From Candidatus Mycobacterium wuenschmannii (GTDB taxonomy: Bacteria; Actinomycetota; Actinomycetes; Mycobacteriales; Mycobacteriaceae), in the NCBI RefSeq assembly GCF_030252325.1, contig NZ_CP126981.1:3224001-3288000 (forward strand): DNA of 64,000 nucleotides, given 5' to 3'. Below are positions 18,772 to 29,477 of the stretch, one piece after another. The notes under the pieces were generated by a model, which had not been told where the DNA came from, did no database searches, and saw nothing but the letters and a program-made list of their open reading frames with translations. How positions within the stretch are numbered: position 1 is the stretch's first letter; every line of letters begins with the position of its first letter. The position numbers were made by a program, and so were the translations under genes.

Positions 18772-19905
18772 ATGGATCTGCAATTCGATGACGAGACGCT
18801 GGAGTTCCAGCGGGAGGTGCGCGAGTTCCTGTCGTCGCACCGAGAGGCGTTCCCCACGCGCTCCTACGACACGGCCGAGGGGTTCGAGCAGCACCGCCGT
18901 TGGGACAAGGTGCTTTTCGATGCCGGCCTGTCGGTGATCACCTGGCCGGAGAAGTACGGCGGCCGCGACGCGAGCCTGTTGCAGTGGGTAGTCTACGAGG
19001 AGGAGTACTTCCGCGCCGGAGCGCCCGGACGGGCCAGTGCCAACGGCACGTCGATGCTGGCGCCGACGCTGTTCGCGCACGGCACCGACGAACAACTCGA
19101 TCGGATTCTGCCCAAGATGGCCAGCGGCGAGGAGATCTGGGCGCAGGCCTGGTCGGAGCCGGAGTCGGGCAGCGACCTCGCCTCGCTGCGCTCGACCGCG
19201 ACCCGCACCGACGGTGGTTGGCTGCTCAACGGACAGAAGATCTGGAGCTCGCGAGCACCGTTCGGCGACAGGGCATTTGGTCTGTTCCGCTCCGACCCCG
19301 AGGCGCAGCGGCACAGCGGGCTGACGTATTTCATGTTCGACCTGAAGGCCGACGGCATCACGGTCCGACCGATCGCGCAGCTCGGTGGCGACACCGGGTT
19401 CGGCGAGATCTTCCTCGACGACGTCTTCGTCCCGGACGCGGATGTCATCGGCGCGGTGAACGACGGCTGGCGGGCGGCGATGAGCACGTCGAGCAACGAG
19501 CGCGGCATGTCGCTGCGCAGCCCGGCCCGCTTCCTCGCGTCCGCGGAGAAGCTCGCCGACGTGTGGAAAGCCAGCGACGACAATGCCTTCGGCGACGCGG
19601 TCGCCGACGCGTGGATCAAGGCGCAGGCTTACCGGCTGCACACGTTCGGCACCGTGACCCGGCTGGCGGGCGGCGGTGAGCTGGGCGCCGAGTCGTCGGT
19701 GACGAAAGTCTTCTGGTCCGATCTCGACGTGGCGATCCATCAGACCGCGCTGGAGATCCGTGGCGCCGACGGCGAGCTGGCCAATTCCTGGACCGACGGG
19801 CTGCTGTTCGCACTCGGCGGTCCGATCTACGCCGGCACCAACGAGATTCAGCGCAATATCATTGCCGAGCGGCTGCTGGGCCTGCCCCGGGAGAAGTCCA
19901 AATGA
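18772..19905 (+). CDS. fadE31: FadE31, acyl-CoA dehydrogenase subunit
   Basis: A 377-residue acyl-CoA dehydrogenase with AWSEPESGSDLASLRSTATR, LNGQKIWSSRAPFGDRAF and IYAGTNEIQRNIIAERLLGLPRE. It corresponds to Rv3562. In mycobacterial sterol catabolism such full-length FadE subunits pair with short partners into alpha2beta2 heterotetramers; FadE31 forms complexes with FadE32 and FadE33. The proposed substrate is MOODA-CoA or a related ring-opened thioester. It begins at the base after the fadD3 stop and overlaps fadE32 by four bases. Confidence 0.91.
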   Translation: MDLQFDDETLEFQREVREFLSSHREAFPTRSYDTAEGFEQHRRWDKVLFDAGLSVITWPEKYGGRDASLLQWVVYEEEYFRAGAPGRASANGTSMLAPTLFAHGTDEQLDRILPKMASGEEIWAQAWSEPESGSDLASLRSTATRTDGGWLLNGQKIWSSRAPFGDRAFGLFRSDPEAQRHSGLTYFMFDLKADGITVRPIAQLGGDTGFGEIFLDDVFVPDADVIGAVNDGWRAAMSTSSNERGMSLRSPARFLASAEKLADVWKASDDNAFGDAVADAWIKAQAYRLHTFGTVTRLAGGGELGAESSVTKVFWSDLDVAIHQTALEIRGADGELANSWTDGLLFALGGPIYAGTNEIQRNIIAERLLGLPREKSK

Positions 19906-20858
19906 GATTTGACCTCGACGAACAGCAGCGCGACTTCGCGGCCAGCATCGACGCGGCGCTGGCGGCCGCCGACCTACCCGGCGCGGTCCGCGCGTGGGCG
20001 GACGGCGACACAGCTCCCGGCCGCAAGGTCTGGGCGCGACTGGCCGACCTCGGCGTGACCGCACTGGCGGTGCCGGAGCGGTTCGACGGCATCGAGGCCC
20101 ACCCGGTCGACCTAGTCATCGCGCTGGAACGGCTGGGCCGCTGGGGTGTCCCCGGGCCGGTCGCCGAATCCATCGCGGTCGCACCGGTTTTGCTGGCCGA
20201 CGACGAGCGGTCAGCTGCTCTCGCCTCCGGTGAACTGATCGCCACCGTAGCCCTGCCCCCGCACACGCCCCGCGCCGTCGACGCCGACACCGCAGGCCTG
20301 ACCCTGCTGGCTGACCTCGACGGCACGGTCCGCGAAGCCAACTTCGGCGAACAGCACGAGTCGGTGGATCCGAGCCGAAAGCTGTTCGACGTCAATGTCA
20401 CTGATGCGCAGTGGCAGGCCGACGTGCAGCGCGCCTACGAATACGGCGCACTAGCCACCGCGGCGCAGCTGGTCGGCGCCGGGCAGGCGCTGCTGGACAC
20501 CGCGGTCGACTATGCCAAGCAGCGCACGCAGTTCGGCCGGGTCATCGGGTCGTACCAGGCACTCAAACACAAGCTGGCCGACGTACACATCGCGCTCGAG
20601 TTGGCGCGTCCGCTGATCTACGGCGCCGCGCTGTCGCTGGCCGACGGCTCGCCGGAGACCGCACGAGACGTGAGCGCCGCCAAGGCTTCTGCGTCGGACG
20701 CCGCCTTGCTGGCGGCACGGTCAGCGCTGCAGACCCACGGCGCGATCGGTTTCACCGCCGAGCACGATCTGTCGCTGTGGCTGCTGCGGGTGCAGGCGCT
20801 GCGACCGGCCTGGGGTGACCCGGCGGCACACCGGCGACGTGTTCTGGAGGGGCTCTGA
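19902..20858 (+). CDS. fadE32: FadE32, acyl-CoA dehydrogenase partner subunit
   Basis: A 318-residue short acyl-CoA dehydrogenase-like subunit. It keeps the C-terminal helical FAD-contact region (YAKQRTQFGRVIGSYQALKHKLADVHIALELARP and LQTHGAIGFTAEHDLSLWLLR) but the middle beta-domain is reduced, as in partner subunits of heterotetrameric FadE complexes. It corresponds to Rv3563. It overlaps fadE31 by four bases and shares one base with the fadE33 ATG, so subunit output is coupled. Confidence 0.9.
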   Translation: MRFDLDEQQRDFAASIDAALAAADLPGAVRAWADGDTAPGRKVWARLADLGVTALAVPERFDGIEAHPVDLVIALERLGRWGVPGPVAESIAVAPVLLADDERSAALASGELIATVALPPHTPRAVDADTAGLTLLADLDGTVREANFGEQHESVDPSRKLFDVNVTDAQWQADVQRAYEYGALATAAQLVGAGQALLDTAVDYAKQRTQFGRVIGSYQALKHKLADVHIALELARPLIYGAALSLADGSPETARDVSAAKASASDAALLAARSALQTHGAIGFTAEHDLSLWLLRVQALRPAWGDPAAHRRRVLEGL

Positions 20859-21799
20859 TGTCTGACGAAAGAGGACTGCTACGCGAGACCGTCGCGGCGC
20901 TGGTGGCCAAGCACGCCTCCCCCGCCGCGGTCCGCGAGGCGATGGAATCGAGGAGCGGCTACGACGATTCGCTGTGGCGGCTGTTGTGCGAGCAGGTCGG
21001 CGCGGCCGCGCTCGTCGTACCCGAGGAATTCGGCGGCGCCGGAGGCACTCTCGGCGATGCGGCGGCCGTCCTCGAGGAACTCGGCAAGAATCTGGTGCCC
21101 AGCCCGCTGCTCGGCACCACGCTCGCCGAACTCGCGTTGCTCGCCGCCGACGCACCCGACGAGGAAACCCTCGGTTCGCTGGCCGAGGGCGCCGCGATCG
21201 GCGCGGTGGTGTTCGACCGCGACTACGTGATCAACGGCGGCGTCGCCGATGTCGTGATCGAGGCCAAGGACGGCACGCTCGAGCGGTGGACGGAGTTCGA
21301 CACTGAGCTCGTCACCCCGATGGATCCCACCCGTCGGCTGGCGCGACTCACCCCGAAGGCCACCGCACCGCTCGGCGCTGACCCTGGCCTGGCCGAGACG
21401 GCGGCGATCCTGCTGGCCGCCGAACAGGTCGGGGCCGCGAGCCGCTGTCTGGAACTGACCGTCGGCTACACCAAGGAGCGGCAGCAGTTCGGTCGAGCGA
21501 TCGGCAGCTTTCAGGCACTCAAGCACCGGATGGCCGACCTCTATGTCGCGGTGCAGGCCGCCCGCGCCGTGGTGAACGAGGCCGCGGACAACCCCTCGCC
21601 GACGGCGGCGGCGCTGGCCCGAGTCGCGGCCAGCGAGGCGTTCAGCACGGTGGCAGCCGAAGGCATCCAGTTGCACGGCGGCATCGCGATCACGTGGGAA
21701 CACGACATGCAGCTGTATTTCAAACGCGCACATGGCAGTTCGCAGCTGCTGGGTCCGCCGCGCGACCACCTGCGCAAGCTCGAATCCGAAGTGTTCTAG
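20858..21799 (+). CDS. fadE33: FadE33, acyl-CoA dehydrogenase partner subunit
   Basis: A 313-residue short FadE-like subunit paralogous to FadE32, with YTKERQQFGRAIGSFQALKHRMADLYVAVQAARA and IQLHGGIAITWEHDMQLYFKRAH. It corresponds to Rv3564. FadE31 is reported to pair with either FadE32 or FadE33. The reduced central domain means it probably needs FadE31 for an active site. The stop codon touches copy 2 of the hairpin repeat that leads into aspB. Confidence 0.9.
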   Translation: MSDERGLLRETVAALVAKHASPAAVREAMESRSGYDDSLWRLLCEQVGAAALVVPEEFGGAGGTLGDAAAVLEELGKNLVPSPLLGTTLAELALLAADAPDEETLGSLAEGAAIGAVVFDRDYVINGGVADVVIEAKDGTLERWTEFDTELVTPMDPTRRLARLTPKATAPLGADPGLAETAAILLAAEQVGAASRCLELTVGYTKERQQFGRAIGSFQALKHRMADLYVAVQAARAVVNEAADNPSPTAAALARVAASEAFSTVAAEGIQLHGGIAITWEHDMQLYFKRAHGSSQLLGPPRDHLRKLESEVF

Positions 21800-21847
21800 C
21801 GTCCGGTGACGATGCAGAGGGCGCAGCCCGATGAGGAGAAGCCGGAC
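21799..21847. repeat. Dispersed hairpin repeat, copy 2 (fadE33-aspB gap)
   Basis: This is the second copy of the element at 17177-17226. It begins at the last base of the fadE33 stop and ends 18 bp before the aspB ATG. Its hairpin is GGGC-GCA-GCCC, the mirror-compensated version of copy 1. The ATG at 21811 is in frame with aspB (MQRAQPDEEKPD), just as copy 1 is in frame with fadD3 (MQSPQGDEEEPD). Confidence 0.7.
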
Positions 21848-21865
21848 TGTTCTAACGTTGACCTC

Positions 21866-23035
21866 ATGAACGATGGGGTCGCGCTGCGCGCCGGGGTGCC
21901 GCCGTTCTACGTGATGGACGTGTGGCTGGCGGCGGCCGAACGTCAGCGCACTCACGGCGATCTGGTGAACCTGTCGGCGGGTCAGCCGAGCGCCGGCGCC
22001 CCGGAGCCGGTCCGCGCGGCCGCCGTCGACGCGCTCAACCGCAACCAACTCGGCTACACCGTGGCGCTCGGCATCCCGGAACTGCGCGCGGAGATCGCGG
22101 CGTCGTATCGGGATCGGTACGACGTGCGGGTCGACATCGACGACGTGGTGATCACGACCGGATCATCGGGCGGCTTCCTGCTGGCGTTCCTGTCGGCGTT
22201 CGACGCCGGCGACCGGGTGGCCGTCAGCAGCCCCGGATACCCCTGCTATCGCAACATCCTGTCCGCGCTGGAGTGCGAGGTCGTGGTCATCGAATGCGGG
22301 CCCGAAACCCGCTTCCAACCGACCGCGCAAATGTTGGCCGAAATCGACCCGCCGGTACAGGGCGTCGTGGTGGCGAGCCCTGCCAACCCCACCGGCACGG
22401 TCATCCCACCCGAAGAACTCGCCGCGATCGCTACGTGGTGCGACGAGTCGGGTGTGCGGCTGATCAGCGACGAGGTGTACCACGGGTTGGTCTACGAGGG
22501 CGCACCACAAACCAGCTGCGCGTGGAGTACATCGCGAAATGCGTTCGTGGTCAACAGCTTTTCCAAGTACTTCGCGATGACGGGGTGGCGGCTGGGTTGG
22601 CTGCTGGTACCCGCCGAACTGCAACGCGCGGTGGACCGGCTGACCGGCAACTTCACCATCTGCCCGCCAGTGCTATCACAGCGCGCGGCGGTGCAGGCGT
22701 TCACGCCTGAGTCGATCCGCGAGGCCGAGGGGCACCTGCAGCACTACGCCGCGAATCGCGCGACCCTGCTCGACGGTCTGCGGCATATCGGCATCGAGCG
22801 ACTGGCGCCCACCGACGGGGCGTTCTACGTGTACGCCGACGTCTCAGATTTCACCGACGACTCGATGCAATTCTGCTCGAAGTTGTTGGCCGACACCGGA
22901 GTAGCGATCGCCCCCGGGATCGACTTCGATCCCGACCGCGGCGGCTCCTACGTCCGGCTGTCGTTCGCCGGCCCGCCCGCGGACATCGACGAAGCGGTGC
23001 GCCGGATCGGCGCCTGGCTGCCAAACCTCGGCTAG
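21866..23035 (+). CDS. aspB: PLP-dependent aminotransferase, AspB/Rv3565-like
   Basis: A 389-residue fold-type I class I/II aminotransferase. The PLP lysine is in NSFSKYFAMTGWRLGW, with the cofactor-contacting SPANPTG, SDEVYHGLVY and a C-terminal YVRLSFAG carboxylate-binding Arg. It belongs to the KstR2 regulon in M. tuberculosis, yet its role in sterol use is not defined; it may handle an amino or keto acid made from ring fragments. I start it at the ATG at 21866 (MNDGVALRAGVPPFYVMD), aligned with the orthologue. It converges on nat with a four-base overlap (CTAG). Confidence 0.88.
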   Translation: MNDGVALRAGVPPFYVMDVWLAAAERQRTHGDLVNLSAGQPSAGAPEPVRAAAVDALNRNQLGYTVALGIPELRAEIAASYRDRYDVRVDIDDVVITTGSSGGFLLAFLSAFDAGDRVAVSSPGYPCYRNILSALECEVVVIECGPETRFQPTAQMLAEIDPPVQGVVVASPANPTGTVIPPEELAAIATWCDESGVRLISDEVYHGLVYEGAPQTSCAWSTSRNAFVVNSFSKYFAMTGWRLGWLLVPAELQRAVDRLTGNFTICPPVLSQRAAVQAFTPESIREAEGHLQHYAANRATLLDGLRHIGIERLAPTDGAFYVYADVSDFTDDSMQFCSKLLADTGVAIAPGIDFDPDRGGSYVRLSFAGPPADIDEAVRRIGAWLPNLG

Positions 23036-23859
23036 GGCGAAACCGCCGCGATCCGGGCCTCCAAGGCCGCGCGGTCACCGGTGTCGGCGACGTTGATACC
23101 GAAGCGGTCGGTCAGCTCGTCGACAACCGCTGCGGCATCGGCCAATTCGGTCTTGTCGGTGCCACCGGAACCGTGGACGGACACGTGGCGTCCCGAGAGG
23201 TTGCAACGGCCATCCGCGGTGACCAGCGACGCCATCAGATTGGTGACGAAGTGCGATTCGGGGTGCGTCGATACGTACCAGCTGCCTACCAGCAGGTCGA
23301 TCGGGGGCGCGGTCTTGGTGGCGAACTCGTAGAGCGACTGCCATTCGCCGCGAACCTCCGCCTGCAGCACCAGGGTGTCGCCGCGGCCTTGGAGCCGGTA
23401 CGGCTCGTGGGTCGTCTGCTGGACCGTGCCGGTTTCCAGTCGCAGCGGCGACGTCGGAGTCTGACCACCGAAGCCCACGTCGACCAGCAAGAGTTGCGGT
23501 GCTCCGGGCGGGGCCACCCCCAGCAACGTGTGGGTCTGCGGTGGCACCGGCGACCCCGGCGGCACCGCCCAGATCACCCGAGCAGCAAACCGGCGGACAC
23601 CGAACCCCAACTCTTCCAGCACATAGCCCATCAGGCCGTTCTGTTCGTAGCAGTAGCCGCCGCGTCGGCGATGAACCAGCTTGTCCACCAATGCCTCTGG
23701 GCCCAGGTCGGCGACGGGCACGCCGAGCAGCGGATCGAGATTCTCGAACGCGATGCTGCGGGTGTGCGCCGTCACCAACTCCTGCAGTACGTCGAGCGTC
23801 GGGTCGGCGGCACCGTCGTAGCCGATCCGCGCGAAATATCCGGCCAGATCCAGCGTCAT
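23032..23859 (-). CDS. nat: Arylamine N-acetyltransferase
   Basis: A 275-residue NAT, the usual mycobacterial length. The triad falls at the classic numbers when the ATG at 23859 is used: Cys70 (RRRGGYC), His110 (PPQTHTLLG) and Asp127 (LVDVGFGGQTPTSPLRLETG). It transfers acetyl or propionyl groups from CoA to arylamines or hydrazines such as isoniazid, and in mycobacteria it is linked to use of sterol-derived propionyl-CoA. It follows the Rv3566c position between aspB and the hsa genes. An ATG three codons upstream is an alternative start. Confidence 0.93.
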   Translation of the reverse strand: MTLDLAGYFARIGYDGAADPTLDVLQELVTAHTRSIAFENLDPLLGVPVADLGPEALVDKLVHRRRGGYCYEQNGLMGYVLEELGFGVRRFAARVIWAVPPGSPVPPQTHTLLGVAPPGAPQLLLVDVGFGGQTPTSPLRLETGTVQQTTHEPYRLQGRGDTLVLQAEVRGEWQSLYEFATKTAPPIDLLVGSWYVSTHPESHFVTNLMASLVTADGRCNLSGRHVSVHGSGGTDKTELADAAAVVDELTDRFGINVADTGDRAALEARIAAVSP

Positions 23860-23903
23860 AGCGGCCATTCTGTCCCACCGGCGATCCGGGTTAGCATCCG
23901 GAC

Positions 23904-25172
23904 GTGGGCTTGCAGATTTCCGAGCACGAGCGGGCGGCACTGGCTCAGCTTGCCCGTTTTCCGCTGCTCGCCGCGATGACCGGGCGCCGGTCGCGCCGAT
24001 TTCCGGTGGGCGGCCAGATTCCGGACGGCGTGTTGGCCTACACCAGCCGACGGCCGGTCCAGCCGCTGTCAGAAGTCGAGCGAGCGCTGCTGATTTCGGT
24101 GACCGGTGGCGTGACAGGTTGGAATTTCGGGATCACCCACCATCCCGGCTACGCGCCGTCGTTCCCCAACTACTCGGGCAGCGCGACGGGACGGACGTTC
24201 CCGTCGGCGGCGGGTTTTCACACCAGCCAGCTGTTCTTCACCGACGACACAGGGACCTATCTGCTGCTCAGTCGCGACGAAAAGCCGCGAGAGTTCGACA
24301 GCGCCGAGGCGTGGATCAGCCACACCGCCGACTCCTACGTGAAGATCTCGGACGCCCGCCTCGAGCTGCCTCGCGAAGAGCCGTACATGGAGGGCCACAA
24401 CACCTGGATCGGCAATCATCCGGGCAGTCTGTTGGCGTTCCCGGTGGCCGATCTCGCCGAACATCTGATGGAGAACCTGTGGTTCTTCGCGGCCAACGGC
24501 TACCCGATCGTCGACGACATCACCGGCCGTAATATCCCCGGCCTGGAGGGCTTTTCGTCGCTCACTCATTTCGATGACCCGCTACCGCTGTCGTTCGTCG
24601 AGCAGTACACCATCACCGAAGCCAGCGCCGAACTCGCGATTGCCGCCAACAACGGCGTCCTGGCGTTGCAGGCGATGGGCCTCGGCGGCTGGACCTACGA
24701 CGGGCTCGACCGGATTTCCGTGCTGGGCGGGTCGCACGATCCGCGGGCACCGGGCGTGGGGTTCGTCGCCGACCACGACGACCGCTGGCCCTTCCCCAAT
24801 GTCACCGGGTTACCCAGGTTCTTCGAGACGCTCAGCCCGCCGCACGTGCCGTCGATCGCGGCTGGTGTGGACAAGCTGGTCGAGCGAAAGTTCGCTTCGG
24901 GCGGGCCCTTTCACCCCGACACTCCCGGACCCTGGTCGGACACCACGAAGGTGCGCGGATCGGCGCTGCCACCGGACGGCATCCAGGAACTGGTGACCCT
25001 CGAAGCGTCCTACATCTACGACACGTTCGGCAAGATTCCCGGCACGATGCCGACCGTGCACGTGCTGATGTACCTGCAAGCCCAGCACCTCGACACCGAC
25101 TTTTACGACGAGTTGTTCGGTCCGGGAGCCTATTTGGACACCCACGCCGAGCATCAGGCCCGCTGGCACTAG
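23904..25172 (+). CDS. Conserved hypothetical protein, 422 residues
   Basis: A large protein of unrecognised family, divergent from nat with a 44-bp gap and starting with GTG. It lacks a signal peptide or membrane segment. The first third contains LSEVERALLISVTGGVTGWNFG and SGSATGRTFPSAAGFHTSQLFFTDDTGTYLL, which loosely recall nitroreductase-like FMN proteins. The middle has LEGFSSLTHFDDPLPLSFVEQYTITEASAELAIAANNGVLALQAMGLGGW. Codon use fits the neighbours, so it is a genuine gene. The location between nat and the hsa operon hints at aromatic or sterol chemistry, but no function is assigned. Confidence 0.75.
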   Translation: MGLQISEHERAALAQLARFPLLAAMTGRRSRRFPVGGQIPDGVLAYTSRRPVQPLSEVERALLISVTGGVTGWNFGITHHPGYAPSFPNYSGSATGRTFPSAAGFHTSQLFFTDDTGTYLLLSRDEKPREFDSAEAWISHTADSYVKISDARLELPREEPYMEGHNTWIGNHPGSLLAFPVADLAEHLMENLWFFAANGYPIVDDITGRNIPGLEGFSSLTHFDDPLPLSFVEQYTITEASAELAIAANNGVLALQAMGLGGWTYDGLDRISVLGGSHDPRAPGVGFVADHDDRWPFPNVTGLPRFFETLSPPHVPSIAAGVDKLVERKFASGGPFHPDTPGPWSDTTKVRGSALPPDGIQELVTLEASYIYDTFGKIPGTMPTVHVLMYLQAQHLDTDFYDELFGPGAYLDTHAEHQARWH

Positions 25173-25329
25173 ACGGAGCTGGCCTCGCCGACCCTGGTGC
25201 CGGCGGGGGGTAGCTGTCCGGGTCGGCGATCTCCCAGTCCGCACGCCAACTCGGCGGTGCGTGGTTGAGCAGAGCCCCGGATTCGAGCCATTCGTAAAGC
25301 TCTACCGCGACAAAGACAAAACGGAACAA
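25173..25329 (-). pseudogene. Possible small gene or remnant, frame-shifted
   Basis: A minus-strand frame from 25329 gives a protein-like N-terminus (FRFVFVAVELYEWLESG, then WRADWEIADPDSYPPP). It then reads antisense through the neighbouring gene. Removing one base in the G-run near 25203-25211 would instead give an ending TRVGEASSV and a stop at 25169-25171. It could be a degraded short gene, a sequencing error or chance. The rest of the gap, 25330-25384, shows nothing clear. Confidence 0.25.
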
Positions 25330-25384
25330 CGCAGCCCGCCTCTAGCGAAAGAGCCTTGGTGGCGAGCGTAGTGGTAGCAAAAAA

Positions 25385-25738
25385 TCAGTACTGGACTCGG
25401 AAGCCGCCGATCAGCGTGACCGTGTTGCCGTCCGGGTCGGTGAGCGCCGAGAGTCGCACGCCCTTGGCCGCATCGGTGATTTCACCCATTTCCAGGCCGC
25501 GCTGTTTCAGCTCCTCGATCTCGGCTTCCAGGTCCTGCGCCGCGAAATTCACGAACGACGACCCGGCGCATTGTTCGTTGACGAATACCTGCACCCATCC
25601 GCCGGGCACGACCTGCCACTCGCACAGTGTGCTCATCGGGTTGTTGTCCGCCGGTCGCCCGAACAGCGACTCGTACCACTGACGGCTGCGGTCCAGGTCG
25701 GTCACCGGAACCGCCGCCAACACATGCTCGATAGCCAT
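25385..25738 (-). CDS. VOC-family protein beside the hsa operon
   Basis: A 117-residue single-domain VOC/glyoxalase-fold protein (MAIEHVLAAVPVTDLDRSRQWYESLFGRPAD at the start; LSALTDPDGNTVTLIGGF at the end). The ATG at 25738 is preceded by the purine-rich GAAGGGGAGAAG, a good ribosome site, so I prefer it to the longer frame. It lies 75 bp downstream of hsaB on the same strand and could be the tail of the hsa operon. The catalytic role is unknown; small VOC proteins can be isomerases, lyases or binding proteins. Confidence 0.8.
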   Translation of the reverse strand: MAIEHVLAAVPVTDLDRSRQWYESLFGRPADNNPMSTLCEWQVVPGGWVQVFVNEQCAGSSFVNFAAQDLEAEIEELKQRGLEMGEITDAAKGVRLSALTDPDGNTVTLIGGFRVQY

Positions 25739-25813
25739 CTTCTCCCCTTCTCTCACTAGGGGCAGACCCGCGGGCCGGGCAGAAATCATCGCGGCAGAGC
25801 CGCTGGCGACGGG

Positions 25814-26376
25814 CTAGAGCCAGGTGTCCTGGGTGGTGGTGGTCAGGAAGGCCTCGAGGTCGTCGCGCCACTGCGCCGGTGTGGTCTTGTCCGGCTCGAT
25901 GCCGGTGTAGTCGCCGCGGTAGAACAGCAGCGGTCGCGGCTTGATCTTGGGCGCCTCGGACAGCGATTGCACCGCGCCGAACACCACGAAATGATCGCCG
26001 CCGTCGTGCACCGACGCCACCGTGCAGTCGATGAAGGCCAGCGAATTGTCGATGATCGGTGAGCCGAGTTCTGATGCATGCCAGTCGATTCCGGCGAACT
26101 TGTCCGGCTCCTTCGAGCCGAAGCGAGCCGAGACGTGCTGCTGGCTCTCGGTCAGCACGTTGACGCAGAACTTGCCGCTGGCCTCGATGGCCTGCCACGA
26201 CCGCGACACCTTGGTGGGACAGAACAGCACCAGTGGCGGGTCAAGCGACAGCGCCGCGAAGGACTGGCAGGCGAAGCCCACCGGAACGTCGTCGTGCACG
26301 GTGGTGATGATGGTGATGCCGGTGCAGAACTGACCCAGCACGCTGCGAAACGCGCGAGCGTCGATCTGCGCGGGCA

Positions 26377-26377
<1 letters not shown>
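25814..26377 (-). CDS. hsaB: HsaB, flavin reductase of the 3-HSA hydroxylase
   Basis: A 187-residue flavin reductase of the HpaC-like family (FRSVLGQFCTGITIITT, GFACQSFAALSLDPPLVLFCPTK, GDYTGIEPD at the end). It supplies reduced flavin to the oxygenase HsaA, which hydroxylates 3-HSA to the catechol 3,4-DHSA during ring A/B degradation of cholesterol. Its ATG overlaps the hsaC stop by one base. M. tuberculosis counterpart: Rv3567c. Confidence 0.93.
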
Positions 26378-29333
<2,956 letters not shown>

Positions 29334-29369
29334 GGGTTCCTCCAAAGGTGGCTTACGTAGGAGCAAGAC

Positions 29370-29383
29370 TAGAACACGTTCCG
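29370..29383. promoter_or_regulatory. KstR operator, hsaA side
   Basis: TAGAACACGTTCCG matches TnnAACnnGTTnnA except for the last base. It lies 36 bp upstream of the hsaA GTG and within an in-frame extension of kshB that is therefore probably not translated. Confidence 0.72.
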
Positions 29384-29437
29384 ATTTGTGTCGAGCAGCG
29401 TGTTCCTGCGCCTGGTAGCGATACCTAACCAACTTTC

Positions 29438-29451
29438 TGTAACCTGTTCTA
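29438..29451. promoter_or_regulatory. KstR operator, kshB side
   Basis: TGTAACCTGTTCTA is an exact match to TnnAACnnGTTnnA, 26 bp before the kshB GTG. Together with the site at 29370 it gives each direction of this divergent promoter its own operator. Confidence 0.82.
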
Positions 29452-29477
29452 GTTATGACGGAGGGAAGGGCAGGGTT

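Noticed and set aside
17131..20064. A 977-codon minus-strand open frame opposite fadD3 and fadE31
   Set aside because: It is a GC-rich shadow of two genes with clear catalytic motifs; its translation is Arg/Gly/Leu-rich with no recognisable domain.
21848..21866. A GTTCTAAC half-site resembling KstR just before aspB
   Set aside because: The spacing between AAC and GTT is wrong for TnnAACnnGTTnnA, and the gene sits in a KstR2-type operon.
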